NCBI GenBank assembly: GCA_030682835.1
Contig: JAUXNG010000007.1
Span: forward strand, 1-64,000
Length of the DNA stretch: 64,000 nucleotides
Direction: 5' to 3'
Origin: Hydrogenophaga sp.
GTDB lineage: Bacteria > Pseudomonadota > Gammaproteobacteria > Burkholderiales > Burkholderiaceae_C
A program made the translations under genes and the position numbers. The notes under the pieces were generated by a model. That model saw only the letters and a program-made list of their open reading frames with translations. It had not been told where the DNA came from and searched no databases. Positions 17,796 to 26,186 of the stretch are shown one piece after another; the first letter of the stretch is position 1; every line of letters starts with the position of its first letter.

Positions 17796-17819
17796 CAAAA
17801 AAGCCCGCGTGAGCGGGCT
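17796..17819 (-). terminator. Terminator behind the Fe(III)-binding protein gene
   Basis: On the minus strand AGCCCGC pairs with GCGGGCT around TCAC and is followed by TTTTTT. It lies downstream of the substrate-binding protein gene and of repeat copy C, and just before the SDR operator. Confidence 0.8.
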
Positions 17820-17875
17820 GATTCAACCGGGGAGACGCTTGGTCGAGTCCGGCGCGAAAGGTGTTCACCCAGAGA

Positions 17876-17952
17876 TGCCGCGGAACCGGCGTCGCCGGGC
17901 CCCTGGCATCGTCCCCCGGCGAGGGGAAGCCGCACAGCGGCGCAGGGGGGGC
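17876..17952 (-). repeat. 3'-UTR three-hairpin repeat, copy C (behind the Fe-binding protein gene)
   Basis: Read on the minus strand it begins right at the TAA stop: C-run, GCGCCGCTGTGCGGC, CCCCTCGCCGGGG, then GGCCCGGCGACGCCGG and TTCCGCGGC. The orientation relative to the upstream gene is the same as in the other copies. A separate true terminator follows 57 bases later. Confidence 0.75.
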
Positions 17953-19008
17953 TTACTTGAACCCGGTGCGATCCAGCATCTGTTGCACCTTGGTCATGTT
18001 CTTGGCCACGACGCCCAGCGGGATGTTTTCAGTTTTGAAACCATCGCCGCCGATCGAGGCCAGGGCCTTGTTGTCGATCTTCAGACCTTTCACGGCGGGG
18101 AATTCGTTGTTGCCGTTGGCAAAGTAGTCCTGTGCGAAGGGGCTCGCCAGGAATTCCATGAACTGTACGGCGTTGTCGCGGTTCTTGGCGTGTTTGGCCA
18201 CGGCCGCTCCGGCGATGTTCACGTGCGTGCCGCTGGTGCCCTGGTTGGGGAACACCACGCGAACTTTTTCCATTACCGCACGGTCCTCAGGCTTGGTCGA
18301 CTTGAGCAAACGGGCCACGTAGTACGTGTTGGTGAGCGCCACACCGCACTCGCCCGAGGCCACGGCTTTCACCTGGTCGGTGTCGCCACCCTTGGGTGCG
18401 CGCGCCATGTTGTCCACCACGCCCTTGAGCCAGGCTTCACCCTTCTGATCACCCAGGCGCTCGACCACGGTGGCAAACAGCGACAGGTTGTAGGGGTGTG
18501 AACCGGAGCGCGTGCACACCAGGCCCTTGAGGGCGGGGTCGGCGAGCTGCTCGTAGGTCGCCACGTCAGCGGCCTTCACGCGCAGCGGGTCGTACACGAT
18601 CACGCGGGCGCGGGTGGAGAAGCCGGTCCAGGTCACGCCCTCGGCGGTCGGGGCGGCGCGCAGGTTCGCGGGGATGGAGGCGTCAAGCTTGGCCGACTTG
18701 ATCGGCTGGAACAGGCCCTGGCTGTCGGCCGACACCATGCGGGCGGCGTCCACCAGCAGGATCACGTCGGCGGGGGAGGCGGCGCCCTCGGCGCGCAGGC
18801 GGGCGACAATGCCGGCGTCGTCGCCGTCCACCCGGTTGATCTTGATGCCGGTGGTTCGGGTGAAGGTGTCGTACATCACGTCGTCGGTCTGGTAATGACG
18901 CGCCGAGTAGAGGTTGAGCACCTTGTCCTGGGCCAGGGCCGGGGACTGAAAAGCCAGGCCTGCGGACAGCGCAGACAGCAGGATCGAGAACTTGGCAAGC
19001 GGTTTCAT
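17953..19008 (-). CDS. Fe(III) ABC transporter periplasmic substrate-binding protein
   Basis: A 351-residue exported protein of the FutA/AfuA/FbpA type. The signal peptide is MKPLAKFSILLSALSAGLA with cleavage near ALAQ. Mature start KVLNLYSARHYQTDDVMY is typical of ferric-binding proteins, and LTNTYYVARLL carries the paired tyrosines that bind iron. In-frame codons continue upstream, but only the ATG at 19008 gives the signal peptide. No permease or ATPase gene is adjacent, so it must work with a transporter encoded elsewhere. A Fur-like sequence lies in the divergent region (19113-19135). Confidence 0.92.
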   Translation of the reverse strand: MKPLAKFSILLSALSAGLAFQSPALAQDKVLNLYSARHYQTDDVMYDTFTRTTGIKINRVDGDDAGIVARLRAEGAASPADVILLVDAARMVSADSQGLFQPIKSAKLDASIPANLRAAPTAEGVTWTGFSTRARVIVYDPLRVKAADVATYEQLADPALKGLVCTRSGSHPYNLSLFATVVERLGDQKGEAWLKGVVDNMARAPKGGDTDQVKAVASGECGVALTNTYYVARLLKSTKPEDRAVMEKVRVVFPNQGTSGTHVNIAGAAVAKHAKNRDNAVQFMEFLASPFAQDYFANGNNEFPAVKGLKIDNKALASIGGDGFKTENIPLGVVAKNMTKVQQMLDRTGFK

Positions 19009-19099
19009 GGGAACACGTCCAGGTTGAAATGACGGGAAACAGACAGGGAAACTGACCAGGTAAAGAACCTGCCGGATGGCGGTGTGGTTCAATTCAAAC

Positions 19100-20059
19100 A
19101 TGATCTTAACACAAACGCGAATAGTTCTTAATAAGTTTGCTGTCTGGCGTCGGGTGGCCGCGTGCGGATTTCTGGCAGCCGTGCTGGCCGGCTGTGGCAG
19201 CACACCGCCACCCCCGCCTGACGGCCCCGGTGCTACCCCCACCGGGCCCCCGCTCGTGGTGGAAACGGCGCGTCGGCCGCCCCGCCTGGGGCTGGCCCTG
19301 GGTGGAGGCGCGGCCCGCGGGTTTGCCCATGTGGGCGTGATCCAGGTGCTGGAGCAGAACGGCTTCCGGCCGGATCTGGTGGTGGGCACGTCGGCGGGCA
19401 GCCTGGTGGCGGCGCTCTACGCGAGCGGCAAGAACGCCGTCGAGCTGGAGCGCGCTGCCATGAGCATGGAGGAAGCCACGCTCACCGACTGGTCGCTGCC
19501 CATCATGGGACGCGGCATGCTGCGTGGCGAGGCGCTGGCCCGCTACGTGCGGCAGGCGGTCGATGGCCGAGTGATCGAGAACATGAGCCTTCCGCTGGGC
19601 ATCCTGGCCACCGATCTCGCCACCGGGCAGGGCGTGCTGTTCCGCCGGGGCGATGCGGCGCAGGCGGTGCGCGCGTCCAGTGCCGTACCCGGCGTCTTCA
19701 CGCCCGTGAGCATCGCGGGGCGGGACTATGTAGACGGCGGGCTGGTGGCACCGGTGCCGGTGAGCCAGGCACGCGCCATGGGAGCTGAGGTCGTGCTGGC
19801 GGTGGATATCTCCAGCGACCCGCAGGGCAATGCCACCACCGGCGTGCTCGGTCTGCTGCTGCAGACCACCGCCATCATGGGCCAGAGCATCAACCGCCAC
19901 GAACTGGCGGGGGCCGATCTGGTGCTGCGCCCCAGCCTCACGGGGGTAGGCAGCGCCGATTTCACGTCACGCCAGCGCTCCATTGAAGCGGGTCGAGCCG
20001 CCATGACCGCGGCCCTGCCGCGCTTGCGGGCCGAGATGGCCCGGCTGCGGCCGATGTGA
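19100..20059 (+). CDS. Patatin-like phospholipase lipoprotein (RssA-like)
   Basis: A 319-residue putative lipoprotein: N-terminal WRRVAACGFLAAVLAGCG has the lipobox LAGC. The patatin domain has the oxyanion hole GGGAARGFAHVG, the nucleophile elbow GTSAG (Ser of GxSxG) and the catalytic Asp in VDGGLVAPVPVS. It is probably an envelope lipid hydrolase. The start is uncertain: an ATG at 19076 would add eight residues, and neither site has a good ribosome-binding sequence. The short gap shared with the ferric-binding-protein gene implies overlapping divergent promoters. Confidence 0.85.
   Translation: MILTQTRIVLNKFAVWRRVAACGFLAAVLAGCGSTPPPPPDGPGATPTGPPLVVETARRPPRLGLALGGGAARGFAHVGVIQVLEQNGFRPDLVVGTSAGSLVAALYASGKNAVELERAAMSMEEATLTDWSLPIMGRGMLRGEALARYVRQAVDGRVIENMSLPLGILATDLATGQGVLFRRGDAAQAVRASSAVPGVFTPVSIAGRDYVDGGLVAPVPVSQARAMGAEVVLAVDISSDPQGNATTGVLGLLLQTTAIMGQSINRHELAGADLVLRPSLTGVGSADFTSRQRSIEAGRAAMTAALPRLRAEMARLRPM
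19113..19135. promoter_or_regulatory. Possible Fur box
   Basis: GCGAATAGTTCTTAAT is similar to betaproteobacterial Fur sites of the GCGAATAATTATCATT kind. It lies about 105 bases before the ferric-binding protein start on the minus strand. It also falls just inside the 5' end of the patatin frame as called here. Match by eye only. Confidence 0.35.
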
Positions 20060-20081
20060 GCACCGCATAGGGGAGGCGCAT

Positions 20082-20111
20082 AAAAAAAGCCCCCGCTTTG
20101 CAGCGAGGGCT
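20082..20111 (-). terminator. Terminator serving the phasin gene
   Basis: On the minus strand AGCCCTCGCT pairs with AGCGGGGGCT (one mismatch, GCAA loop) and is followed by seven T. It is about 170 bases downstream of the phasin stop. No T-run occurs on the plus strand, so it is not clearly a terminator for the patatin gene. The intervening 3' UTR (20112-20283) holds no gene I can support. Confidence 0.85.
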
Positions 20112-20283
20112 TAAGGGGTCCGATGAAACCGAATTTCGAAAAGGACCCGAGGAGACAACCAGAAAAAACAGTCTTGCGAAACAAGCGCCGTCTTTTGAAG
20201 TCAGCCGTATCGTGCCGCAGTCCGTGATCCTCGGGGCCGACAGTCGTCGGGCGGAGGGAACAGCGGCTCGAACGGTCTTCGGA

Positions 20284-20826
20284 TCAGCGCTTCTTGGAAG
20301 CGGTTTTGGATGCGTTCACGGCGGTGGCGCTCACCGAGTTGAAGTTGGCTTCGGCCATTTCGGTGGCTTGCTTGACAGCCTTTTGCACCGATTCCATGGC
20401 GTTGTTGGCGGCCGACACGGCGCTCTTCATCACGGCCACAGCGGTTTCGGAACCGGCGGGAGCGTTCTTCGATGCGTTGTCGACGACGGTCATGAATTTC
20501 TTCTGTGCGTCGTTTGCCTGGGCTTCAGCGGCCTTGCTGAACTCGGCGGTGGTGCCCGAAGCGATGTCGTACAGGTGGCGGCTGTAGGCCACAGTCTTCT
20601 CGGCCAGGGGCTGCATCAGGCTGGCCTGCAGCGTCAGCAGTTCCTGGGCGTCTTTGACGCTCAGCAGGGCCTGGGTGCTGTTGGCAGATTCCGACAGGGC
20701 GGCCTTGGTGGCCTGCACGTTCAGCTCGACCAGCTTTTCCACGCCTTCGAAGGCTTTCTGGGTCAGGCCGAACAGGGTTTCGAGGTTGGCTTTCTGGGCG
20801 GCAACGATTTGTTCTGCGGTCAACAT
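20284..20826 (-). CDS. Phasin (PHA granule-associated protein)
   Basis: A 180-residue amphipathic, largely helical protein of the phasin_2 family; it coats polyhydroxyalkanoate granules. It begins [20 protein letters not shown] and ends with a Lys/Ser-rich tail ([10 protein letters not shown]). It has no Trp or Cys and is Ala/Gln/Val-rich, as expected. The ATG at 20826 has AGGAG upstream. Two TGC/GCA-rich palindromes (20914-20930 and 20973-20989) in the upstream region are good candidates for the PHA regulator PhaR. No PHA synthase gene lies in the window. Confidence 0.92.
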   Translation of the reverse strand: MLTAEQIVAAQKANLETLFGLTQKAFEGVEKLVELNVQATKAALSESANSTQALLSVKDAQELLTLQASLMQPLAEKTVAYSRHLYDIASGTTAEFSKAAEAQANDAQKKFMTVVDNASKNAPAGSETAVAVMKSAVSAANNAMESVQKAVKQATEMAEANFNSVSATAVNASKTASKKR

Positions 20827-20913
20827 ATTCAGTACTCCTAAACTTTGAAAATAAGATTTAGTTGAAGGCTGCTGGAACGCCGCGCTGTCTGGACGCTGTT
20901 GTTCTTGTTCGCA

Positions 20914-20930
20914 TTGCTGCACTGCAACAT
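20914..20930. promoter_or_regulatory. PhaR-like operator, proximal to phasin
   Basis: TTGCTGCACTGCAACAT, containing the palindrome TTGC-N6-GCAA. The same 17-mer with one change recurs exactly 59 bases away. Phasin genes are commonly repressed by PhaR at TGC-rich sites; the binding itself is inferred. Confidence 0.55.
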
Positions 20931-20972
20931 GTTTTCGATTATAGGCATCGGCAAAAGCCTTGCAAGTGCTTT

Positions 20973-20989
20973 TTGCTGCATTGCAACAT
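20973..20989. promoter_or_regulatory. PhaR-like operator, distal to phasin
   Basis: TTGCTGCATTGCAACAT, the second copy of the 17-base motif. It lies in the divergent region between the phasin gene and the deacetylase gene, about 84 bases before the latter's start. Confidence 0.55.
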
Positions 20990-21072
20990 TTTAGGGTGCC
21001 GTTTCTAAAGGCCGACCTGGGCGCTTGCGGCCAGCGCCGAACGCACAATGGCGCTTCATTTCGAGAACTGCT

Positions 21073-22041
21073 GTGCACGCCTTCTACGCCGACCATTTCG
21101 TGCTGCCCTTGCCCAGTGGGCACCGGTTTCCCATGGCCAAGTACGCGCGGCTGCGCGAGCGCCTCGCTCGTGAACTGCCCGCCGTGCAGCTCCACGAAGC
21201 CCTGGCCGCCAGCGATGGTGAACTGGCGCTGGTGCACACGCCGGACTATGTGGCGGCCATCGCGCAGGGCACGCTGCCCGCAGCGGCGCAGCGCGAGATC
21301 GGCTTCCCCTGGAGCCCCGCGATGGCCGAGCGGGCGCGGCGATCGGTGGGTGCCACGGTGCAGGCCTGCCGCCTCGCGCTGGGCGGCGCGGGGATGGCGG
21401 CCAACCTCGCCGGCGGAACCCACCATGCGTATGCAGACAAAGGCAGCGGTTTCTGTGTCTTCAATGATGCGGCGGTGGCCGCCCGCCTGATGCAGGCGGA
21501 GCATGCCCGCCGGCACCGCGTCCGCGGCCCGCTGCAGGTGGCCATCATCGATCTCGACGTGCACCAGGGGAACGGCACCGCGCGCATCTTTGCCCGCGAT
21601 CCTTCGGTGTTCACGCTGTCGCTCCACGGCGCCAAAAATTTTCCCTTCCGCAAGGAACCGGGTGATCTGGATGTCGAGCTGCCCGACGGCTGCGAGGACG
21701 ATGCCTACCTGGAAGCGCTGGAGCGCGCACTGGACGAGCTGGGGCAGCGCTTTGAGCCGGGGCTGGTGATCTTTCTGGCGGGTGCCGACCCGCACGAGGG
21801 GGATCGCCTGGGCCGGCTCAAGCTCAGCTACGACGGGCTGGAGGCGCGTGACCGGCGCGTGATGGACTGGGCCTGGCAGCGCCGCGTGCCGCTGGCCTTT
21901 GCCATGGCGGGGGGCTACGGCACGGACATGGACACCACCGTGCAGGTGCAGATGAACACCTACCGCGTGGCGCTGGACTACCACGCGCGCTGGGCGGCGC
22001 TGGCGCCCATGCAGTCGCGCGCGGCGGTGACAGCGGGGTGA
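21073..22041 (+). CDS. Histone deacetylase-like / acetoin-utilisation family deacetylase
   Basis: A 322-residue zinc hydrolase of the arginase/deacetylase fold. Signatures: [19 protein letters not shown] (active-site His pair), [16 protein letters not shown] (zinc-binding Asp and His), [10 protein letters not shown], and [11 protein letters not shown] (second Asp). The bacterial relatives act on acetylated lysines, polyamines or small amides, so the substrate is unknown. The GTG at 21073 begins the conserved [19 protein letters not shown] and is preferred to an upstream TTG; its ribosome site is weak. It is divergent from phasin, sharing the PhaR-like region. Confidence 0.9.
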   Translation: MHAFYADHFVLPLPSGHRFPMAKYARLRERLARELPAVQLHEALAASDGELALVHTPDYVAAIAQGTLPAAAQREIGFPWSPAMAERARRSVGATVQACRLALGGAGMAANLAGGTHHAYADKGSGFCVFNDAAVAARLMQAEHARRHRVRGPLQVAIIDLDVHQGNGTARIFARDPSVFTLSLHGAKNFPFRKEPGDLDVELPDGCEDDAYLEALERALDELGQRFEPGLVIFLAGADPHEGDRLGRLKLSYDGLEARDRRVMDWAWQRRVPLAFAMAGGYGTDMDTTVQVQMNTYRVALDYHARWAALAPMQSRAAVTAG

Positions 22042-22067
22042 CGGTGGCAGAGGCAGAATCGCCCGCC

Positions 22068-22508
22068 ATGAACGCAACCACCCGTCCTCAGGCCCTCCCG
22101 CGCGACCACTACCGCGTGTTCCGCTCCATCGGCACGCGCTGGATGGACAACGACGTCTACGGCCACGTCAACAACGTCGTGTATTACAGCTGGTTCGATA
22201 CCGCGGTCAACGCCTGGCTGATCGAGCAGGGCGCGCTGGACATCCATGCGGGCGGCGTGATCGGCCTGGTCATCGAGACGCAGTGCAACTACTTCGCGCC
22301 GCTGGCATTTCCGCAGACGGTGCAGGCAGGCGTGCGCGTGGCGCACCTGGGTAGCTCCAGCGTGCGTTACGAGGTGGGGCTGTTTGCTGAAGGCCAGGCG
22401 CAGGCGGCCGCGTGCGGCCACTTCGTGCACGTCTACGTGGACCGCGAGACACGCCGGCCGGTGCCGCTGCCCGATCGCCTCAAGCACACGCTGCAAAGCA
22501 TCCTGTGA
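22068..22508 (+). CDS. Acyl-CoA thioesterase, 4HBT/hotdog family
   Basis: A 146-residue hotdog-fold protein. The active-site region [19 protein letters not shown] holds the Asp-containing motif of 4-hydroxybenzoyl-CoA-thioesterase-like enzymes; [18 protein letters not shown] and [17 protein letters not shown] form the usual strands. The ATG at 22068 is 26 bases after the deacetylase stop. A GTG at 22038 would overlap that stop and add ten non-conserved residues. Probably cotranscribed with the deacetylase; it hydrolyses an unidentified acyl-CoA. Confidence 0.9.
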   Translation: MNATTRPQALPRDHYRVFRSIGTRWMDNDVYGHVNNVVYYSWFDTAVNAWLIEQGALDIHAGGVIGLVIETQCNYFAPLAFPQTVQAGVRVAHLGSSSVRYEVGLFAEGQAQAAACGHFVHVYVDRETRRPVPLPDRLKHTLQSIL

Positions 22509-22543
22509 GCACCTTCAGCAGAAGCGGCGCCTGCTCGCCATAA

Positions 22544-22565
22544 TTGACGTGAACGTAAACGTCAG
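22544..22565. promoter_or_regulatory. LiuR-like palindromic operator upstream of the nitroreductase gene
   Basis: A second copy of the 22-bp palindrome (TTGACGT, core GAACGTAA, ACGTCAG), differing from the first at two positions. It ends 15 bases before the ATG, immediately upstream of the AGGAG ribosome site, so a bound protein would block transcription at or past the start point. Confidence 0.6.
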
Positions 22566-22580
22566 CCACAGGAGACCAGC

Positions 22581-23309
22581 ATGAGCCAGAACCCGCCCGT
22601 CCCCGCGACCCCCATCGACGCTGCCAGCGTGGATGCCGCCATCACCAGCCGCTTGTCGGCACGCGCTTTCCTGCCGCAAGCGGTGCCCCGCGCCACGCTG
22701 GAGCACATCCTGCATGTGGCCAGCCGCGCGCCCTCGGGCACCAACACACAGCCCTGGAAGGTGTACGTGTTGCAAGGCCAGAGCCGTGACACCCTGGTGG
22801 ACAAGGTCTGTTCGGCCCACGACGCGATGCGAGCCGACCCGTCGCTGGCAGCCCAGTACCGCGAGGAATACGACTACTACCCCGAACAATGGGTCAGCCC
22901 GTACATCGACCGCCGCCGCGAGAACGGCTGGAGCCTGTACGGGCTGCTGGGCATCACCAAGGGCGACAAGGACAAGATGCACGCCCAGCACCAGCGCAAC
23001 TACCGGTTCTTCGATGCGCCGGTGGGGCTGATGTTCACGCTCGACAAGGTGATGGGCCGTGGTTCGCTGGTCGACTACGGCATGTTCCTGCAGAACATCA
23101 TGATCGCCGCCCGCGGGCAAGGCCTGCACACCTGCCCGCAGGCGGCGTGGAACGGTTTTGCCAAGATCATCCTGCCCCACATTGGCGCTGGCGATCAGGA
23201 AATGCTGGTCTGCGGCATGGCGCTGGGTTTCGCCGATCCGGCCGACAAGGTCAACAGTTTCCTCACGCCGCGCGAGCCGGTCGCCAGCTTCACGCAATGG
23301 CTGGAATAA
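22581..23309 (+). CDS. Nitroreductase-family FMN oxidoreductase
   Basis: A 242-residue FMN flavoprotein. The N-terminal FMN contact RLSARAFLPQAVPR and SRAPSGTNTQPWKVYV are typical of nitroreductases; GLHTCPQAAWNGFAKIILPH lines the flavin further on. It would reduce nitroaromatics, quinones or a related substrate with NAD(P)H; the physiological substrate is unknown. Its operator is shared with the acyl-CoA-type SDR gene 5 kb away, suggesting a link to acyl-CoA or branched-chain amino-acid metabolism (inference). Confidence 0.9.
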   Translation: MSQNPPVPATPIDAASVDAAITSRLSARAFLPQAVPRATLEHILHVASRAPSGTNTQPWKVYVLQGQSRDTLVDKVCSAHDAMRADPSLAAQYREEYDYYPEQWVSPYIDRRRENGWSLYGLLGITKGDKDKMHAQHQRNYRFFDAPVGLMFTLDKVMGRGSLVDYGMFLQNIMIAARGQGLHTCPQAAWNGFAKIILPHIGAGDQEMLVCGMALGFADPADKVNSFLTPREPVASFTQWLE

Positions 23310-23343
23310 TCGGCCGCTTTCCATTCCATTCAAAGGACACACC

Positions 23344-23691
23344 ATGAACACCACCCCCAGCGGCCTGCAGTACGAAGACACCGTGGTCGGCAACGGCGAG
23401 GAAGCCACCGCGGGTCGCCCGGTCCAGGTGCACTACACCGGCTGGCTCTACAACGACGGCGTGCAGGGCGCCAAGTTCGACTCGAGCAAAGACCGGGGCC
23501 AGCCGTTCGAATTCCACCTGGGCGGTGGTCAGGTCATCAAGGGCTGGGACGAAGGTGTGCAGGGCATGAAGGTCGGTGGCACGCGCCGCCTGGTGATCCC
23601 GGCCGCTCTCGGCTATGGCGCCCGCGGCGCCGGTGGCGTGATTCCGCCGAACGCCACATTGCTGTTCGAAGTCGACCTCTTGGCGGTCTGA
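23344..23691 (+). CDS. FKBP-type peptidyl-prolyl isomerase
   Basis: A 115-residue single-domain FKBP, cytosolic because no signal peptide is present. Core motifs: VQVHYTGWLYNDG, GAKFDSSKDRGQPFEFHLGG, GQVIKGWDEGVQGMKVGG and LGYGARGAGGVIPPNATLLF, which contain the active-site aromatic residues. The ATG at 23344 is 34 bases behind the nitroreductase stop with AAAGGA upstream. The stop is followed immediately by repeat copy D. Confidence 0.95.
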   Translation: MNTTPSGLQYEDTVVGNGEEATAGRPVQVHYTGWLYNDGVQGAKFDSSKDRGQPFEFHLGGGQVIKGWDEGVQGMKVGGTRRLVIPAALGYGARGAGGVIPPNATLLFEVDLLAV

Positions 23692-23768
23692 CCCCCCCCC
23701 TGCGCCGCTTCGCGGCTTCCCCCCAGGGGGACACCACCTGTGGCCCGGCATAGCCGGTTCCACGGTGG
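23692..23768 (+). repeat. 3'-UTR three-hairpin repeat, copy D (behind the FKBP gene)
   Basis: Starts at the first base after the FKBP stop: C-run, GCGCCGCTTCGCGGC, CCCCCCAGGGGG, then GGCCCGGCATAGCCGG and TTCCACGGTGG. This is one of the best preserved copies. Confidence 0.8.
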
Positions 23769-23805
23769 TTCTGGGTAACTTCCCTTCGCGCATCAGTAGC
23801 CTGTC

Positions 23806-24792
23806 ATGAACCAACGCCCATCCATCCTGATCGCCCGTGCCGTGTTCCCGGACGTGGTCGAGAAACTGCAGCAGCACTTCGAGGTGGAGACCACGCCAGC
23901 GGGTGTTGTGTGGTCCTCTGCGGAGCTGGTGCAGCGCCTGCAGGGCAAGGCGGGCGTGCTCACCACAGGTGGCGAGCGTATCGACGCGGCCTTGCTGGCC
24001 GCTTGCCCGCACCTGAAGATCGTCGCCAACCTGGCGGTGGGCTACAACAATTTCGACCTGCCGGCCATGACCGCGGCCGGTGTGCTGGGCACCAACGCGC
24101 CCGACGTGCTGACCGAAACCACGGCCGATTTCGGTTTTGCCCTGCTCATGGCCACCGCGCGACGCGTGACCGAGAGCGAGCGCTTCCTGCGCGCCGGGCA
24201 GTGGAAAGAGTGGTCGCTGGACCTGTTTGCCGGCGCGGAGGTGCACGGCAGCACGCTGGGCATCCTGGGCATGGGGCGCATCGGCCAGGCCATTGCGCGC
24301 CGTGCCGCCCACGGCTTCGGCATGCCGGTGATCTACCACAACCGCTCGCGGTTAACGCCCGAGCTGGAGGCCGCCTGCAAGGCCACGTATGTGGACAAGG
24401 CCGAGCTGTTGCGACGCGCCGACCACCTGCTGCTGGTGCTGCCCTACAGCGCGGCCTCGCACCACGCCATTGGCGCGGCCGAGCTGGCGCAGATGAAGCC
24501 CACCGCCACGCTGATCAACATCGCGCGCGGCGGCATCGTGGACGACGCAGCGCTGGCTGTGGCGCTGCGCGAGCGCCGCATCGCGGCGGCCGGGCTGGAT
24601 GTGTTCGAGGGCGAACCCAGGGTGCATCCCGACCTGCTCACCGTGCCCAACGTGGTGCTCACGCCCCACATCGCCAGTGCCACGCTGCCCACCCGCAGCG
24701 CCATGGCCCATCTGGCGGCCGACAACCTCATCGGCTTTCTGGTCGAAGGGCGCCCCGTCACCCCGCTGAATCCGGAAGTGCTGGCGGCATGA
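23806..24792 (+). CDS. D-2-hydroxyacid dehydrogenase (glyoxylate/hydroxypyruvate reductase type)
   Basis: A 328-residue NAD(P)-dependent reductase. The Rossmann site is GILGMGRIGQAIARRAA. Catalytic Arg lies in NIARGGIVDD, Glu in VFEGEPRVHPD and His in LTPHIASATLP. The substrate-domain loop NLAVGYNNFDLPAMTAAGV resembles GhrB-type glyoxylate/hydroxypyruvate reductases, but the exact substrate cannot be fixed. The stop overlaps the rmuC ATG as ATGA. Confidence 0.92.
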   Translation: MNQRPSILIARAVFPDVVEKLQQHFEVETTPAGVVWSSAELVQRLQGKAGVLTTGGERIDAALLAACPHLKIVANLAVGYNNFDLPAMTAAGVLGTNAPDVLTETTADFGFALLMATARRVTESERFLRAGQWKEWSLDLFAGAEVHGSTLGILGMGRIGQAIARRAAHGFGMPVIYHNRSRLTPELEAACKATYVDKAELLRRADHLLLVLPYSAASHHAIGAAELAQMKPTATLINIARGGIVDDAALAVALRERRIAAAGLDVFEGEPRVHPDLLTVPNVVLTPHIASATLPTRSAMAHLAADNLIGFLVEGRPVTPLNPEVLAA

Positions 24793-26186
24793 GCCCTGAC
24801 GGGCTGCTCTGGGCGCTGCTTCTGCTGGTGGTGCTCAATGTCGGGTTGAGCGTGTGGCTGGTGCTCAGGCGTCCGCCGCGCGACGCCGAAGAACTGGCGG
24901 CCCGGCAGCAGCAGCTGGGACTGATCCAGCAGCAGATCGTGCAGATGGGTCAGCAGATCGCGCAGCGCGTCGAACGCGTCGAGGGCGAGCTGCGCCGCGA
25001 AATTGTCGAGAACGCGCGCAGTGCCAGGCAGGAAAGCCTGCAGACGCTCGCCAGCTTCCAGGAAACCCTGTCACGCCAGGCAGCTGAGGACACCCGCACC
25101 CAGAACGCCCAGCTCGACGCCTTTGCCCAGCAGCTGGTGCTGCTGCGTGGCACGCTGGGCGACACACTCACGCGCCAGCTGCAGGACATGGGGGAGGGCA
25201 ACGCCCGGCGGCTGGCCGAGATCCGCACCACGCTCGACGCCCAGCTGGCCCAGCTGCAGCAGAGCAACGCAGCCAAGCTCGACGAGATGCGTGCCACGGT
25301 GGACGAGAAGCTGCAGTCCACGCTGCAGGCCCGGCTTGGCGAGAGCTTCAAGCAGGTGGCCGACCGCCTGGAGCAGGTGCACAAGGGCCTGGGCGAGATG
25401 CAGACGCTGGCGCAGGGCGTGGGCGACCTCAAGCACCTGCTGACCAATGTGAAGACGCGCGGCATGTTTGGCGAGGCGCAGCTGGGCGCGCTGCTGGAGC
25501 AGGTGTTCGCGCCCGATCAGTACGCCATTCAGGTGGCCACGCGGCCCGACAGCCGCCATGCGGTGGACTTTGCGATCCGCCTGCCCGGGCGGGGCGACGA
25601 CGGCGCACCCTGCTGGCTGCCGATCGACGCCAAGTTTCCCAACGAAGACTACGAACGCCTGCTTGACGCGCAGCAACGCGCCGACGCCGAAGGGGCCGAG
25701 GCCGCTGCGCGCGGGCTGGAGCAGCGCATCCGCCTGGAGGCACGCTCCATGGCCGAGAAATACCTGCAGCCGCCCCACACCACCGACTTCGCCATCCTGT
25801 TCCTGCCCACCGAGGGTCTGTACGCCGAGGTGTTGCGTCGCCCCGGCCTGATGGAGGTGCTGCAGCGCGAGTACCGCGTCACGCTGGCGGGCCCCACCAC
25901 CCTGATGGCGATGCTCAATTCGCTGCAGATGGGCTTTCGCACGCTGGCGCTGGAGCGGCGCAGCAGCGAGGTGTGGCAGGTGCTGGGCGCGGTGAAGACC
26001 GAATTCGGCAAGTTCGGCGATGTGCTGGCCCGGGTGAAGAGCCAGACGCAGACCGTGCTCAACACACTGGACAGCGCCGAGACCCGCAGCCGGGCCATGA
26101 GCCGGGCGCTCAAGGCCGTTGAGGCCCTGCCGGCCGAGCGGGCCAGCGCCTTGCTGCCACCCGACCCGCTGGACGCAGCCGATTGA
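24789..26186 (+). CDS. rmuC: DNA recombination protein RmuC
   Basis: A 465-residue protein: an N-terminal membrane helix (residues 5-25, LLWALLLLVVLNVGLSVWLV), a coiled coil over about 30-190, and the C-terminal RmuC nuclease-like domain (TRGMFGEAQLGALLEQV, WLPIDAKFPNEDYERL, AILFLPTEGLYAEVL). The family limits inversions at short repeats; the mechanism is not established. The open frame extends far upstream over the dehydrogenase gene, but the coupled ATG at 24789 gives the conserved start. The stop overlaps the next gene's TTG. Confidence 0.93.
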   Translation: MSPDGLLWALLLLVVLNVGLSVWLVLRRPPRDAEELAARQQQLGLIQQQIVQMGQQIAQRVERVEGELRREIVENARSARQESLQTLASFQETLSRQAAEDTRTQNAQLDAFAQQLVLLRGTLGDTLTRQLQDMGEGNARRLAEIRTTLDAQLAQLQQSNAAKLDEMRATVDEKLQSTLQARLGESFKQVADRLEQVHKGLGEMQTLAQGVGDLKHLLTNVKTRGMFGEAQLGALLEQVFAPDQYAIQVATRPDSRHAVDFAIRLPGRGDDGAPCWLPIDAKFPNEDYERLLDAQQRADAEGAEAAARGLEQRIRLEARSMAEKYLQPPHTTDFAILFLPTEGLYAEVLRRPGLMEVLQREYRVTLAGPTTLMAMLNSLQMGFRTLALERRSSEVWQVLGAVKTEFGKFGDVLARVKSQTQTVLNTLDSAETRSRAMSRALKAVEALPAERASALLPPDPLDAAD

